Assembly (NCBI GenBank): GCA_964495555.1
Contig: CAZBWA010000024.1
Coordinates: forward strand, 1 to 23,441
DNA length: 23,441 bases
From: VGCC01 sp964495555
GTDB lineage: Bacteria; Actinomycetota; Actinomycetes; S36-B12
Direction: 5' to 3'
Position 1 is the first letter of the stretch. Each line of letters begins with the position of its first letter. The notes under the pieces were generated by a model, which saw only the letters and a program-made list of their open reading frames with translations, made no database searches and had not been told where the DNA came from. Made by a program: the position numbers and the translations under genes. Shown here in pieces: positions 6,828-14,924 of this stretch.

Positions 6828-7607
6828 TTGGACTCGATCACCTCGACCCGCTCCCCGCGGGTTGCCCGCGCGCGGGCCCTGAAGACCCGCGCAGGTCGAC
6901 GTGAGTCGGGTCTCTTCCTCGTCGAAGGACCCGACGGTGTCGCCGCGGCGATCACTGCAGGGATATGTGACGAGGTGTGGGCGACCGCTGCGGGAATGTC
7001 CCTCGTGAGCGTTACGCCCGACGTCGTGATGTCGGATTCCGTGTGCGCCGCCGTCTGCGAGACCGAGACGCCCCAGGGCCTCATGGCGATCTGCCGGCAG
7101 CCGCGATCCTCGCTGAGCGAGGTGTGCGGGCGGCCGGGACCGATCGTGTGGGCGGACGAAGTGAGCGATCCCGGGAATCTCGGGACGATCATTCGCACCG
7201 TCAGCGCCGTCGCCGGGGCCGGGGTGGTGACCAGCCCTCGAACGGTGGACCCGTTCAACGGCAAGGTCGTGCGATCCTCCGCCGGATCTGTCATCACCGT
7301 CCCGCTGATCGTCGAGGAGCCCATCGAGAGCACGGTGTCGGAGCTGCACGCTGCTGGTCGTCCCATCGTGGTCCTCGCCGGGGATGCCTCCCAGGATGTC
7401 TTCGAGGCCCTGCGAGGATCGACCATCCCTGCACGTGCCTGCTGGGTGGTGGGCTCCGAGGCACGGGGCGTATCCGCGGCAGTGCGCGCGTCCGCCGATT
7501 ATCAGGTGCGCATCCCCATTCCCGGGGGCGCCGAGTCACTCAATGCCGCCGTTGCCGCCTCTGTCGCCCTCTATGCCGCATGGGATCACGTGGGTCCCTG
7601 GGCGTGA
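6828..7607 (+). CDS. SpoU/TrmH-family RNA 2'-O-methyltransferase
   Basis: The 259-residue protein is a SPOUT-class methyltransferase that methylates a ribose 2'-OH in rRNA or tRNA using S-adenosylmethionine. The three family motifs are present: VSDPGNLGTIIRTVSA (about residues 112-127), CWVVGSEARGVS (205-216) and VRIPIPGGAESLNAAVAASVAL (227-248), the trefoil-knot cofactor site. The N-terminus (SITSTRSPRVARARAL, then GLFLVEGPDGV) is the substrate-binding domain typical of the TsnR/RlmB group. The start is TTG at 6828, five bases after rplT and without a clear ribosome binding site; no ATG or GTG start keeps the conserved N-terminus. Position after rplT matches tsnR of mycobacteria. The exact nucleotide target cannot be told from sequence. 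Confidence 0.88.
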   Translation: MDSITSTRSPRVARARALKTRAGRRESGLFLVEGPDGVAAAITAGICDEVWATAAGMSLVSVTPDVVMSDSVCAAVCETETPQGLMAICRQPRSSLSEVCGRPGPIVWADEVSDPGNLGTIIRTVSAVAGAGVVTSPRTVDPFNGKVVRSSAGSVITVPLIVEEPIESTVSELHAAGRPIVVLAGDASQDVFEALRGSTIPARACWVVGSEARGVSAAVRASADYQVRIPIPGGAESLNAAVAASVALYAAWDHVGPWA

Positions 7608-7611
7608 GAGC

Positions 7612-7642
7612 CCTGGTGATGAACGACACGCCCGTCACCAGG
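7612..7642 (+). terminator. Terminator-like hairpin after the methyltransferase gene
   Basis: CCTGGTGATG (7612-7621) pairs with CGTCACCAGG (7633-7642), nine Watson-Crick pairs and one G-T pair, with an 11-nt loop. It begins four bases after the methyltransferase stop. It lacks a T run, as many actinobacterial terminators do. It would separate the translation cluster from the following oxygenase-cys unit. Confidence 0.55.
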
Positions 7643-7695
7643 ACCCCGTGCATATCGTGATTTGACAGACTGGTGGGGATTCGAAGGGAAGTGCC
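7643..7695 (+). promoter_or_regulatory. Upstream region of the oxygenase-cysDNC unit
   Basis: This AT-richer stretch probably holds the promoter for the three-gene unit. TATCGT at 7653-7658 fits TAnnnT, and a perfect TTGACA sits at 7662-7667 but has no -10 at proper distance before the gene. AGGGAA at 7685-7690 is a good ribosome binding site for ATG 7696. The choice of -10 is uncertain. Confidence 0.3.
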
Positions 7696-8517
7696 ATGTC
7701 CTACATCACATTGCCGATGATCGATGAGACCGGCTACGTGGTCCTCGACCGCTACGACCAGGCGCAGGACCCGCGGGAATGGGAGGACTTGATCTACGTC
7801 GACTGGAAGTCCTCCGGGGACACCCGGTTCGCGCCCTTGGCCAGTGCATACGGTGACATCGAGTGCGATGGCTTCTGGAATCACAATCCGCCGAAGACGG
7901 ATAAGGACGGTGTGTGGGTCAAGGAGAACGTGGCCATCGCACCCCGCTTGACGGCACGCGCGCAGGAGCCGGGTGTGAACATCGGGCGATGCCGGGTGAT
8001 CGAACTGCAGCCGAATACCTACGGTGAGGCGCTCTACAACCTGCACCGCGACGACAACAACCGCCTGAATCCCGAGGGCACAGGCTGGATCGTCCGCGCT
8101 TTCTTCAACCTCACGGACAACCCCGACTCGGTGATGATCCTGCGTTCGGACAAGGAGGATCCGAGCACCGAGATCCGACTTCCCCTTCCGGCAGGTCAAC
8201 AGTTGGTGCTTGATACCCAGCGCTTCTATCACGCGGTGTGGCACCCGGGGAGCGAGCCGCGGTACTGCCTGATCACGTCGTACGAGTCCGGCCCCGGACT
8301 GCAGGCGTGGATGGACGGGTACCACCCGGTCAACCACGTGCCCAACCATCCGATCGATCCGGCGATTCAGGCGGAGGGCGAGGCCCTCGCACAGGCCAAG
8401 CGCGATGCGCGTGCTGCGGCACTCGCTGCCCAAGGCAAGGACCCGCGATTCGGCGACGGATCGATGCAGGTCGCCGAGAAGGGCAACGGCGGCATGGAGG
8501 TACTGTCGGAAGCGTGA
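7696..8517 (+). CDS. Putative Fe(II)/2-oxoglutarate oxygenase, aspartyl/asparaginyl-hydroxylase-like
   Basis: I do not recognise a named family member. The 273-residue protein has no signal peptide or membrane segment and is probably cytosolic. The middle (about residues 95-196) reads like a double-stranded beta-helix oxygenase: GRCRVIELQPNTYG, then H117-R-D119 as a possible HxD iron pair, RAFFNLTDNPDSVMIL, GQQLVLDTQRFYH with H179, and R189 ten residues later, the spacing expected for an iron His followed by a 2-oxoglutarate-binding Arg in AspH-type enzymes. The C-terminal 75 residues are an Ala/Gln-rich tail. ATG 7696 has AGGGAA at 7685-7690. The TGA stop overlaps the cysD GTG (GTGA), so it is translationally coupled to sulfate activation genes. 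The substrate is unknown; a role in making or degrading a sulfur compound is inference. A cupin without enzyme activity is the main alternative. Confidence 0.6.
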   Translation: MSYITLPMIDETGYVVLDRYDQAQDPREWEDLIYVDWKSSGDTRFAPLASAYGDIECDGFWNHNPPKTDKDGVWVKENVAIAPRLTARAQEPGVNIGRCRVIELQPNTYGEALYNLHRDDNNRLNPEGTGWIVRAFFNLTDNPDSVMILRSDKEDPSTEIRLPLPAGQQLVLDTQRFYHAVWHPGSEPRYCLITSYESGPGLQAWMDGYHPVNHVPNHPIDPAIQAEGEALAQAKRDARAAALAAQGKDPRFGDGSMQVAEKGNGGMEVLSEA

Positions 8518-9437
8518 CCGTCGCACCCGTGAACGTCCCTTACAACGCAGTTCTGGATGCCCTCGAGGCGGAAGCTCTCCACATTTATCGGGAGACCGCG
8601 GCCGCATTCCGGAATCCGGTGCTCCTCTACAGCATCGGCAAGGACTCCTCCGTTCTGCTGCACCTGGCTGTGAAGGCCTTCGCCCCGGCTCCGCTGCCGT
8701 TCCCGATCATGCACATCGACACCGGATGGAAGTTCCGCGAGATGATCGCGTTCCGCGACCGTCGGGCGGCCGAACTCGGCTTGGACCTGCGTATCGCGCA
8801 GAACCGCGAGGCCATCGAGCAGGGTGTCACGCCCTTCACCCACGGCACGCACGAGTACACCCGACTCATGAAGACCGTGGCGCTCCGCGAGGGCATCGAC
8901 CGCTACGGATTCGACGCCGCCATCGGCGGGGCGAGGCGCGACGAGGAGCGAAGTCGCGCGAAGGAACGCATCTTCTCCCTGCGTGAGCCGGGGCATCGCT
9001 GGGACCCGCGCAAGCAGCGTCCCGAGTTCTGGCGCACCGCGAACACCACCCTGGCGCCCGGGCAGACCATGCGCGTGTTCCCGTTGTCCAACTGGACCGA
9101 GCTCGACGTATGGCGCTACATCCAGAGGGAGAACATCCCGATCCCGGACCTGTACTTCGCCAAGCCGCGGCCCGTGGTCGAACGCGACGGGGTGCTCATC
9201 TGCGTGGATGATGACCGCTTCCCCCTCGCGGAGGGCGAGCAGGTGCAGATGCGCTCCGTGCGATTCCGGACCCTCGGGTGCTATCCGCTCAGTGGGGCGA
9301 CCGAGAGCACCGCGGACAACCTCGTGGACCTGATCGCCGAGATGGAGGAGTCCAACATCTCGGAGCGGGCCGGACGTCTGATCGACGGTGAGGGCGGCGG
9401 ATCGATGGAGGCCAAGAAGCAGGAGGGGTACTTCTGA
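8514..9437 (+). CDS. cysD: Sulfate adenylyltransferase subunit 2
   Basis: CysD is the catalytic subunit of ATP sulfurylase, making adenosine 5'-phosphosulfate (APS) from ATP and sulfate with CysN as GTPase partner. The 307-residue protein has the PP-loop pyrophosphatase motif LLYSIGKDSSVLL, IMHIDTGWKF, IGGARRDEERSRAKERIFS, FPLSNWTELDVWRYI and FRTLGCYPLSGA, plus the usual C-terminal KKQEGYF. The start GTG 8514 overlaps the stop of the oxygenase gene; the next in-frame GTG (8529) would remove only five residues. Its TGA overlaps the cysN ATG by one base. The neighbours do not include APS/PAPS reductase (cysH) or sulfite reductase, so this window shows sulfate activation only. Confidence 0.95.
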   Translation: MTVAPVNVPYNAVLDALEAEALHIYRETAAAFRNPVLLYSIGKDSSVLLHLAVKAFAPAPLPFPIMHIDTGWKFREMIAFRDRRAAELGLDLRIAQNREAIEQGVTPFTHGTHEYTRLMKTVALREGIDRYGFDAAIGGARRDEERSRAKERIFSLREPGHRWDPRKQRPEFWRTANTTLAPGQTMRVFPLSNWTELDVWRYIQRENIPIPDLYFAKPRPVVERDGVLICVDDDRFPLAEGEQVQMRSVRFRTLGCYPLSGATESTADNLVDLIAEMEESNISERAGRLIDGEGGGSMEAKKQEGYF

Positions 9438-11284
9438 TGTCGATCACCCCGATCCTGCACCTCGTCACCTGCGGCTCGGTCGACGACGGCAAGTCCACCC
9501 TCATCGGGCGCCTGCTGGCCGAGACCGACAGCGTGCCCATCGACCAGCTGGAGTACGCGCGGCGTACGCGGCGCGGTGGATCCACGATCCCGGTCGGGGA
9601 CATCGACTACTCCCTGCTCACCGACGGTCTCGAGGCCGAGCGCGAGCAGGGCATCACCATCGATGTCGCCTACCGTCACATGAACCTCCCTAATGGGCGT
9701 CGTGTGCTCATCGCGGACTCGCCCGGGCATGAGCAGTACACGCGGAACATGGCGGTGGCCGCCTCCAACGGGGATGTCGCCATCCTCCTCGTGGATGCGG
9801 CGCGCGGCGTTCGGCCGCAGACGCATCGTCACCTCACCGTGTGCGCCCTCATGGGCGTCTCCACGATCGTCGTGGCCGTCAACAAGATGGACCTGGTCGA
9901 CTACGGGCAGGCGACCTTCGAGGAGATCGTCGGGATCGTGCGCACCACCGCGACGCGACTCGGCATCGAGGACCTGGTCGCAGTGCCGGTGAGCGCCGTG
10001 GCCGGCGACAACATCACCCGCCGCACGGATGCCATGTCGTGGTACCACGGCCCGAGCCTGTTGGAGTTCCTCAGCGACTGGGAACCACCGGCCCGGCCGG
10101 ACGACGAACCACTGCGATTCCCGGTGCAGTACATCGTGCGCGCGGAGGGCAACTTCCGCGGATACGCGGGAACCGTGGTCTCCGGATCGCTCCAGCAGGG
10201 GCAGAAGGTCGTCGTCACGGACTCGGGACGTACGGCGATCGTCGATCGCATCGTCACCCTGGATGGAGACCTCGAGACCGCGATCGCGGGTCAGGCCGTG
10301 ACCCTCACCCTCGATCACGAGGTGGACGTCACGCGCGGTGATCTCATCGCGGCCGATGATCCCGACGCTGCGCAACCGGCCGACAGGTTCAGCGCCGATG
10401 TCGTGTGGTTGGGGGAGGAGCCCCTGGCCCACGGCCGGTCCTATCTGCTCGTGTCGGGCTCGCGCTCAGTGCCGGCCACTGTGACCAACGTCCGCTACCG
10501 CCTCGATGTCGTCTCCGGGCACGAGCATGCCGCGCGGGTGCTCGACATGAATGACGTCGGACGTGTGGAGATCGCAACGGACAAGCCGATTCCCCTCGAC
10601 CCGTACACGGTGTGCCGGGACACGGGCGGGTTCCTGCTCGTCGACCGCGTCACCGCGGACACCGTGGCCGCTGGGTTGACCCGTCACGCCATGCGGCGCT
10701 CCTTCAACGTGGTGCCGCACTCCTACGAAGTCGACGACGAGGCCCGCAGGTTGCTGATGGGACACCCCAGTCGAGTCGTGTGGCTGACCGGCCTCCCCGG
10801 CTCGGGGAAGTCCACCATCGCCGATGCCACAGTCGGCGCGCTGCACGCCCTCGGGGTGCACACCTACGTTCTCGACGGCGACAACGTGCGCACCGGCCTG
10901 AACAAGGACCTCGGCTTCACCCCCGAAGATCGCGCGGAGAACGTCCGGCGCGTCGCCGAGGTGGCCAAGCTCATGAAGGACGCGGGGCTCGTCGTCTTCG
11001 TGGCCCTCGTCTCGCCCTACCAGGCTGATCGCGATGCGGCACGCTCGCTGTTCGATCAGGGGGAGTTCATCGAGGTCTACGTGGACACCCCGGTGGAGGT
11101 CTGCTCCGAGCGTGATCCCAAGGGCCTCTACGCGAAGGCGGCAGCGGGGTCCCTGCCCAATATGACCGGCGTCGGCCAGGGGTACGAGATCCCCGCCGCC
11201 CCCGACCTCGTGCTGCACGGCACCGGAGCGGTCGAGGACTCGGTCGCCACCCTCGTCCGCACGGTGCTCGGCGAGGATCAGTAG
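9437..11284 (+). CDS. cysNC: Bifunctional sulfate adenylyltransferase subunit 1 / APS kinase (CysN-CysC fusion)
   Basis: The N-terminal GTPase half stimulates CysD to form APS; the C-terminal kinase half phosphorylates APS to PAPS. The 615-residue protein has GSVDDGKSTL (P-loop, 13-22), GIT (72-74), DSPGHEQYTRNM (94-105) and NKMD (149-152), then two EF-Tu-like barrels to about residue 435. The kinase domain runs from about 445 to 615 with GLPGSGKST (452-460), DGDNVRTGLNKDLGF (480-494), ENVRRVAEVAKLM (501-513), SPYQADRD and DPKGLYAKA. The fusion order is the same as in mycobacterial CysNC. SPYQADR replaces the more common SPYR or SPFR sequence, which may be a harmless variant. ATG 9437 overlaps the cysD stop by one base, and the gene ends the oxygenase-cysD-cysNC unit. 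Confidence 0.96.
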   Translation: MSITPILHLVTCGSVDDGKSTLIGRLLAETDSVPIDQLEYARRTRRGGSTIPVGDIDYSLLTDGLEAEREQGITIDVAYRHMNLPNGRRVLIADSPGHEQYTRNMAVAASNGDVAILLVDAARGVRPQTHRHLTVCALMGVSTIVVAVNKMDLVDYGQATFEEIVGIVRTTATRLGIEDLVAVPVSAVAGDNITRRTDAMSWYHGPSLLEFLSDWEPPARPDDEPLRFPVQYIVRAEGNFRGYAGTVVSGSLQQGQKVVVTDSGRTAIVDRIVTLDGDLETAIAGQAVTLTLDHEVDVTRGDLIAADDPDAAQPADRFSADVVWLGEEPLAHGRSYLLVSGSRSVPATVTNVRYRLDVVSGHEHAARVLDMNDVGRVEIATDKPIPLDPYTVCRDTGGFLLVDRVTADTVAAGLTRHAMRRSFNVVPHSYEVDDEARRLLMGHPSRVVWLTGLPGSGKSTIADATVGALHALGVHTYVLDGDNVRTGLNKDLGFTPEDRAENVRRVAEVAKLMKDAGLVVFVALVSPYQADRDAARSLFDQGEFIEVYVDTPVEVCSERDPKGLYAKAAAGSLPNMTGVGQGYEIPAAPDLVLHGTGAVEDSVATLVRTVLGEDQ

Positions 11285-11297
11285 CCCGTCCACCTGA

Positions 11298-11303
11298 CAT
11301 ACT
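11298..11303 (+). promoter_or_regulatory. Possible -10 element for a leaderless pheS transcript
   Basis: CATACT lies 9 bases before the pheS ATG in the 28-nt gap after cysNC. There is no Shine-Dalgarno sequence in that gap, so a transcript starting at or within a few bases of the ATG would fit. No -35 is evident. Weak inference. Confidence 0.3.
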
Positions 11304-11312
11304 CGCGTCGCG

Positions 11313-12422
11313 ATGTCCGGTCCGAACACCTCCTTCGACCCCAAGCAGGTCGCCGCACTCGGCGAGGAGTCCGTCGAGGCGATGGTGGCTGCTGCCCTGG
11401 CCGACATCGCTGCGGCGCCGGACCTGGAATCTCTGAAGGCGGCTCGCCTGGCCCATGCGGGGGATAAGTCCCCGCTCGCGCTGGCCAACCGAGAGATCGG
11501 TGCGCTGCCGCCGGCGGCCAAGGCCGAGGTCGGAAAGCGCGTCGGAGCAGCCCGAGGCCGGATCTCACAGGCACTCGAGGACCGCGAGGCGGCACTCCTG
11601 CGCGAGCGCGATGAGCGCGTGCTCCTCGCCGAATCCGTGGACGTCACGGTCCCGGTTGTCACCCAACCGATCGGTGGACGGCACCCCCTCACCACGTTGA
11701 TGGAGCGCATGGCCGATGTCTTCATCTCCATGGGCTACGACATCGCCGAGGGCCCGGAGGCCGAAGCCGAGTGGGCCAACTTCGATGCACTCAACGTGCC
11801 ACCGGATCATCCGGCGCGCACCATGCAGGACACCTTCTACGTGGAGTCACCGGAGAGCGGAGTCGTGCTGCGCACGCAGACCTCGCCCATCCAGATCCGC
11901 GCGATGTTGGAGCGCCCGCTCCCCATCTACGTCGTCGCACCGGGTCGCGTGTTCCGCACTGACGAACTCGATGCCACTCACACCCCCGTCTTCCATCAAA
12001 TCGAGGGACTCGCGGTCGACGTCGGACTGACCATGGCCGACCTCAAGGGAACACTCGATCACTTGGCCCATCAGATGTTCGGTGCGGACGTGAACACCCG
12101 GTTGCGCCCCTCCTACTTCCCGTTCACCGAGCCCAGTGCCGAGGTTGACCTGCAGTGCTTCGTCTGCCACGGCGCATCGGTCGACAACCCGGACCGCCCC
12201 TGTCGGACATGTGGCAGCGAGGGCTGGATCGAGTGGGGCGGGTGCGGCATGGTCAACCCCCGCGTGCTGCGCGCCGTGGGCATCGACACCGAGACGTATC
12301 GGGGATTCGCCTTCGGCATGGGGATCGAGCGCACATTGATGTTCCGCAACGGAGTCACGGACATGCGCGACATGGTCGAAGGCGACGTGCGCTTCACGCG
12401 CGCCTTCGGAGTGGAGGCCTGA
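11313..12422 (+). CDS. pheS: Phenylalanine--tRNA ligase alpha subunit
   Basis: PheS holds the catalytic core of the alpha2-beta2 synthetase that charges tRNA-Phe. The 369-residue protein has an N-terminal coiled-coil region (about 15-105, with the tRNA-binding arm), then class II motif 1 (DHPARTMQDTFY, 165-176), motif 2 (GRVFRTDELDATHTPVFHQ, 211-229), YFPFTEPSAEVD (268-279) and motif 3 (GFAFGMGIERTLM, 331-343). Between motifs 2 and 3 it carries four cysteines in two pairs (C282, C285, C297, C300), which could bind zinc and which I know as a feature of actinobacterial PheS. The start ATG 11313 lacks a ribosome binding site. The TGA overlaps the pheT ATG by one base. Confidence 0.96.
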   Translation: MSGPNTSFDPKQVAALGEESVEAMVAAALADIAAAPDLESLKAARLAHAGDKSPLALANREIGALPPAAKAEVGKRVGAARGRISQALEDREAALLRERDERVLLAESVDVTVPVVTQPIGGRHPLTTLMERMADVFISMGYDIAEGPEAEAEWANFDALNVPPDHPARTMQDTFYVESPESGVVLRTQTSPIQIRAMLERPLPIYVVAPGRVFRTDELDATHTPVFHQIEGLAVDVGLTMADLKGTLDHLAHQMFGADVNTRLRPSYFPFTEPSAEVDLQCFVCHGASVDNPDRPCRTCGSEGWIEWGGCGMVNPRVLRAVGIDTETYRGFAFGMGIERTLMFRNGVTDMRDMVEGDVRFTRAFGVEA

Positions 12423-14896
12423 TGCGTATCCCCGTGTCCTGGCTCCGCGAACTCGTCGATGTCCCCACCGATCAGCCGGGTCGTGCCATCGCCCACCGAT
12501 TGATCGACGCCGGTCTGGAGGTGGAGACCGTCACGACCGTGGGTGAGGGACTCCGTGGCCCGATCGTCGTCGGGCGCGTGCTCGAGATCGAGGAGTTGAC
12601 CGAGTTCAAGAAGCCGATCCGCTGGTGCCAGGTGGACCTGGGTGGGAAGGAACCGCGGGGGATCATCTGCGGGGCTCGCAACTTCGCCGTGGGCGATCTC
12701 GTCGTCGTGGCGCCCCCGGGTACCACGCTGCCGGGTGACTTCACCATCACCGCACGCGAGACCTACGGCCATGTGTCCGACGGGATGATCTGCTCCGAAC
12801 GCGAGTTGGGCCTCGGCGATGACCACGGCGGGATCATCGTGCTGCCGCCGGGCACCGCCGATCCAGGCGCGGACGCGGCACCCGTCCTCGGCGTCGGCGA
12901 TGAGATCCTGGACATCGCCATCACCCCGGACCGCGGGTATGCGCTGTCGGCGCGTGGCATCGCGCGCGAGGTGGCCATCGCCTATGGCGTCGCGTTCATC
13001 GACCCGGCGGACCGGAGCGACACCCTCCCTGCCCCCGCGGGGGAGCGTGCTCCGTTGGGGTGCGCTTCGGACGATCTCGACGCCTGCCCGCTGTTCACGC
13101 TGCGCACGATCACGGGGATCGATCCCACCGTGCCGACCCCGCAGTGGATGGTCAACCGCCTGCGCGATTGCGGGATGCGCTCGGTGTCCTTCGCGGTCGA
13201 CGTCACGAATTACGTGATGCTGGAACTGGGACAGCCTCTGCATGCCTTCGATCTCGATGCGCTGCAGGGGCAGATCCGGGTCGCGCGGGCATCTGCCGGT
13301 GAGCACCTCGAGACCATCGACCACGTCGACCGTGCCCTGTCCACCGATGACCTCACCATCCGCGACGACCGTGGCGCGATCGGTCTCGCCGGCGTGATGG
13401 GAGGTGCCCATACCGAGATCGGCGATTCCTCGCGCAACATCGCACTGGAGGCTGCGTACTTCGCGTCCCCGGTGGTCGCGCGGATGGGGCGTCGCCACCG
13501 TCTCTCGAGCGAGGCGAGCCGACGCTTCGAACGCGGCATCGATCGTGTCCTGGCCCCTGTGGCCTCGGCGCGTGCCGCCGAACTGCTCGTGGATCTGGCC
13601 GGAGGTCGGTACCAGGGGATGACGGCCGTCGAGGCCCCCATGGAGACCGTCGCGATCACGATGGATGCGGACCTCCCCGCGCAGGTAGCGGGTATGCCGA
13701 TCGCGGCGTCGACCGCGGAATCGATCCTCTCCGCCGTCGGGTGCGGCGTGACCTCGTCCGGCACGCAGATGACGGTCACTCCGCCATCGTGGCGACCGGA
13801 TCTGCGTGAGCCTTCCGATCTGGTGGAGGAAGTCGTGCGCGTGGTCGGCTACGACCAGCTGCCGTCCACGCTCCCGACCGCTCCTGCGGGGCACGGGCTC
13901 ACGCATGCGCAACGGGTGCGACGCCGCGTGGGCTCCGCGCTCGCCTCGCGCGGCCTCATCGAGGTCTTGACCTATCCCTTCGTCGGTGACGTCGACGCCG
14001 ATGCGCTCCGTCTCCCGCCGGGTGACCCCCGGCGCACCACGCCGCGATTGGCCAACCCACTCTCGGAGGAGCAACCGTCCCTCCGTGGCGCGCTTCTTCC
14101 CACACTCCTCGCCGCGACGCAGCGCAACGTCGGTCGCGGTATCTCGGACGTTGCAGTGTTCGAGATCGGGTCGGTGTTCCTGGGCACGGCGGGAGCCGAC
14201 GAGCCGCCGCGTCCCGGTGTGACGGGGCGTCCGTCCGATGCGGACTGGGCTGCGTTGGAGGCGTTGCTCCCCGAGCAACCGATGCACGTCGCCGCGGTGT
14301 GGACCGGGGTGCGCACGCCGAAGGGGTGGTGGGGCCCTGCTCAGCCGTTCACGTGGGCCGATGCGGTGGCCGGGGCGTTGGCTGTGCTCGACGTCTGCGG
14401 CGTGGACGGACGTGTGGAGCAGGCGGTCGATGCGCCCTTCCATCCGGGACGCTGCGCGGCGATCCGCGTGGATGGTTCGGTCATCGGGTTCGCCGGAGAG
14501 TTGCACCCGTCCGTCGTCGAGGCCTACGGATTGGCGCGCGGGACGTGTGCGATGGAACTCAACCTGAGCGCCCTCGTGTCGGCCAGCCCCCGCGTGCGTC
14601 CGGCGCCGGCTTTCAGCACGCACCCCGTCGCCAAGGAGGACCTGGCCCTCGTCGTCGCGGAAGACGTTCCCGTCTCCGTCCTCGAGGATGCGGTGCGCTC
14701 TGGAGCGGGGGAGTTACTCGAGGAGATCACGGTGTTCGACGTCTACCGTGGGGATCAGATTCCCGCGGGCCACAAGTCGGTCGCCTTCGCCCTGCGCTTC
14801 CGAGCACCCGATCGCACGTTGGAGGCCGAGGAGATCGCCCGGGCCCGCCAGGCGGCCATCGACGCCGCCGCGGGGCTGGGGGGCCGACTGCGCTGA
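12422..14896 (+). CDS. pheT: Phenylalanine--tRNA ligase beta subunit
   Basis: PheT is the editing and tRNA-binding subunit. The 824-residue protein has, in order: MRIPVSWLRELVDVP; an EMAP-type tRNA-binding domain (about 40-155, with CGARNFAVGD and SDGMICSERELGLG); the B3/B4 editing domain (about 210-385, with DVTNYVMLELGQPLHAFD and IGLAGVMGG); the B5 domain (about 405-475, ending PSWRPDLREPSDLVEEVVRV); the core catalytic-like domain; and a C-terminal FDX-ACB anticodon-binding domain (about 730-824, with HPVAKEDLALVV). This is the full domain set. A segment near residues 600-620 (rich in Pro and Asp) is the known variable insert region. ATG 12422 is used (TGATG junction with pheS). Its stop codon TGA, 14894-14896, is the first part of the operator in front of argC. 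Confidence 0.97.
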   Translation: MRIPVSWLRELVDVPTDQPGRAIAHRLIDAGLEVETVTTVGEGLRGPIVVGRVLEIEELTEFKKPIRWCQVDLGGKEPRGIICGARNFAVGDLVVVAPPGTTLPGDFTITARETYGHVSDGMICSERELGLGDDHGGIIVLPPGTADPGADAAPVLGVGDEILDIAITPDRGYALSARGIAREVAIAYGVAFIDPADRSDTLPAPAGERAPLGCASDDLDACPLFTLRTITGIDPTVPTPQWMVNRLRDCGMRSVSFAVDVTNYVMLELGQPLHAFDLDALQGQIRVARASAGEHLETIDHVDRALSTDDLTIRDDRGAIGLAGVMGGAHTEIGDSSRNIALEAAYFASPVVARMGRRHRLSSEASRRFERGIDRVLAPVASARAAELLVDLAGGRYQGMTAVEAPMETVAITMDADLPAQVAGMPIAASTAESILSAVGCGVTSSGTQMTVTPPSWRPDLREPSDLVEEVVRVVGYDQLPSTLPTAPAGHGLTHAQRVRRRVGSALASRGLIEVLTYPFVGDVDADALRLPPGDPRRTTPRLANPLSEEQPSLRGALLPTLLAATQRNVGRGISDVAVFEIGSVFLGTAGADEPPRPGVTGRPSDADWAALEALLPEQPMHVAAVWTGVRTPKGWWGPAQPFTWADAVAGALAVLDVCGVDGRVEQAVDAPFHPGRCAAIRVDGSVIGFAGELHPSVVEAYGLARGTCAMELNLSALVSASPRVRPAPAFSTHPVAKEDLALVVAEDVPVSVLEDAVRSGAGELLEEITVFDVYRGDQIPAGHKSVAFALRFRAPDRTLEAEEIARARQAAIDAAAGLGGRLR

Positions 14897-14921
14897 ATTA
14901 TACGAATATGCGTATAATTCA
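14894..14921 (+). promoter_or_regulatory. Putative ArgR operator (ARG box pair) before argC
   Basis: A 28-bp palindrome with 13 of 14 complementary pairs: two adjacent 14-mers, TGAATTATACGAAT and ATGCGTATAATTCA, that are inverted copies differing at one base. The outer half-sites TGAAT and ATTCA match the known ArgR half-site. It is strikingly AT-rich inside GC-rich surroundings, covers the argC -10 box, and argR is the fifth gene of the same operon. Repression by arginine-bound ArgR is inferred. Confidence 0.75.
14913..14918 (+). promoter_or_regulatory. -10 box for leaderless argC transcript
   Basis: A perfect TATAAT lies six bases (TCACAT) before the argC ATG at 14925, so the expected transcription start is the A of the start codon or the next base. 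There is no Shine-Dalgarno sequence, which agrees with a leaderless message. No good -35 is seen at 16-18 bases. The palindrome also places a TATAAT on the minus strand at 14897-14902, whose relevance is doubtful. Confidence 0.7.
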
Positions 14922-14924
14922 CAT

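Noticed and set aside
7662..7667. Perfect TTGACA as the -35 of the oxygenase gene
   Set aside because: The expected -10 position falls on the ribosome binding site next to the ATG, leaving no room for a transcript with that site.
12113..14623. Minus-strand open frame of 836 codons opposite pheT
   Set aside because: It is Arg/His-rich shadow sequence with no family motif. pheT on the plus strand is complete with all its domains.
14897..14902. A TATAAT on the minus strand as a divergent promoter before argC
   Set aside because: It arises automatically from the palindrome, and there is no minus-strand gene for it in the pheT region.
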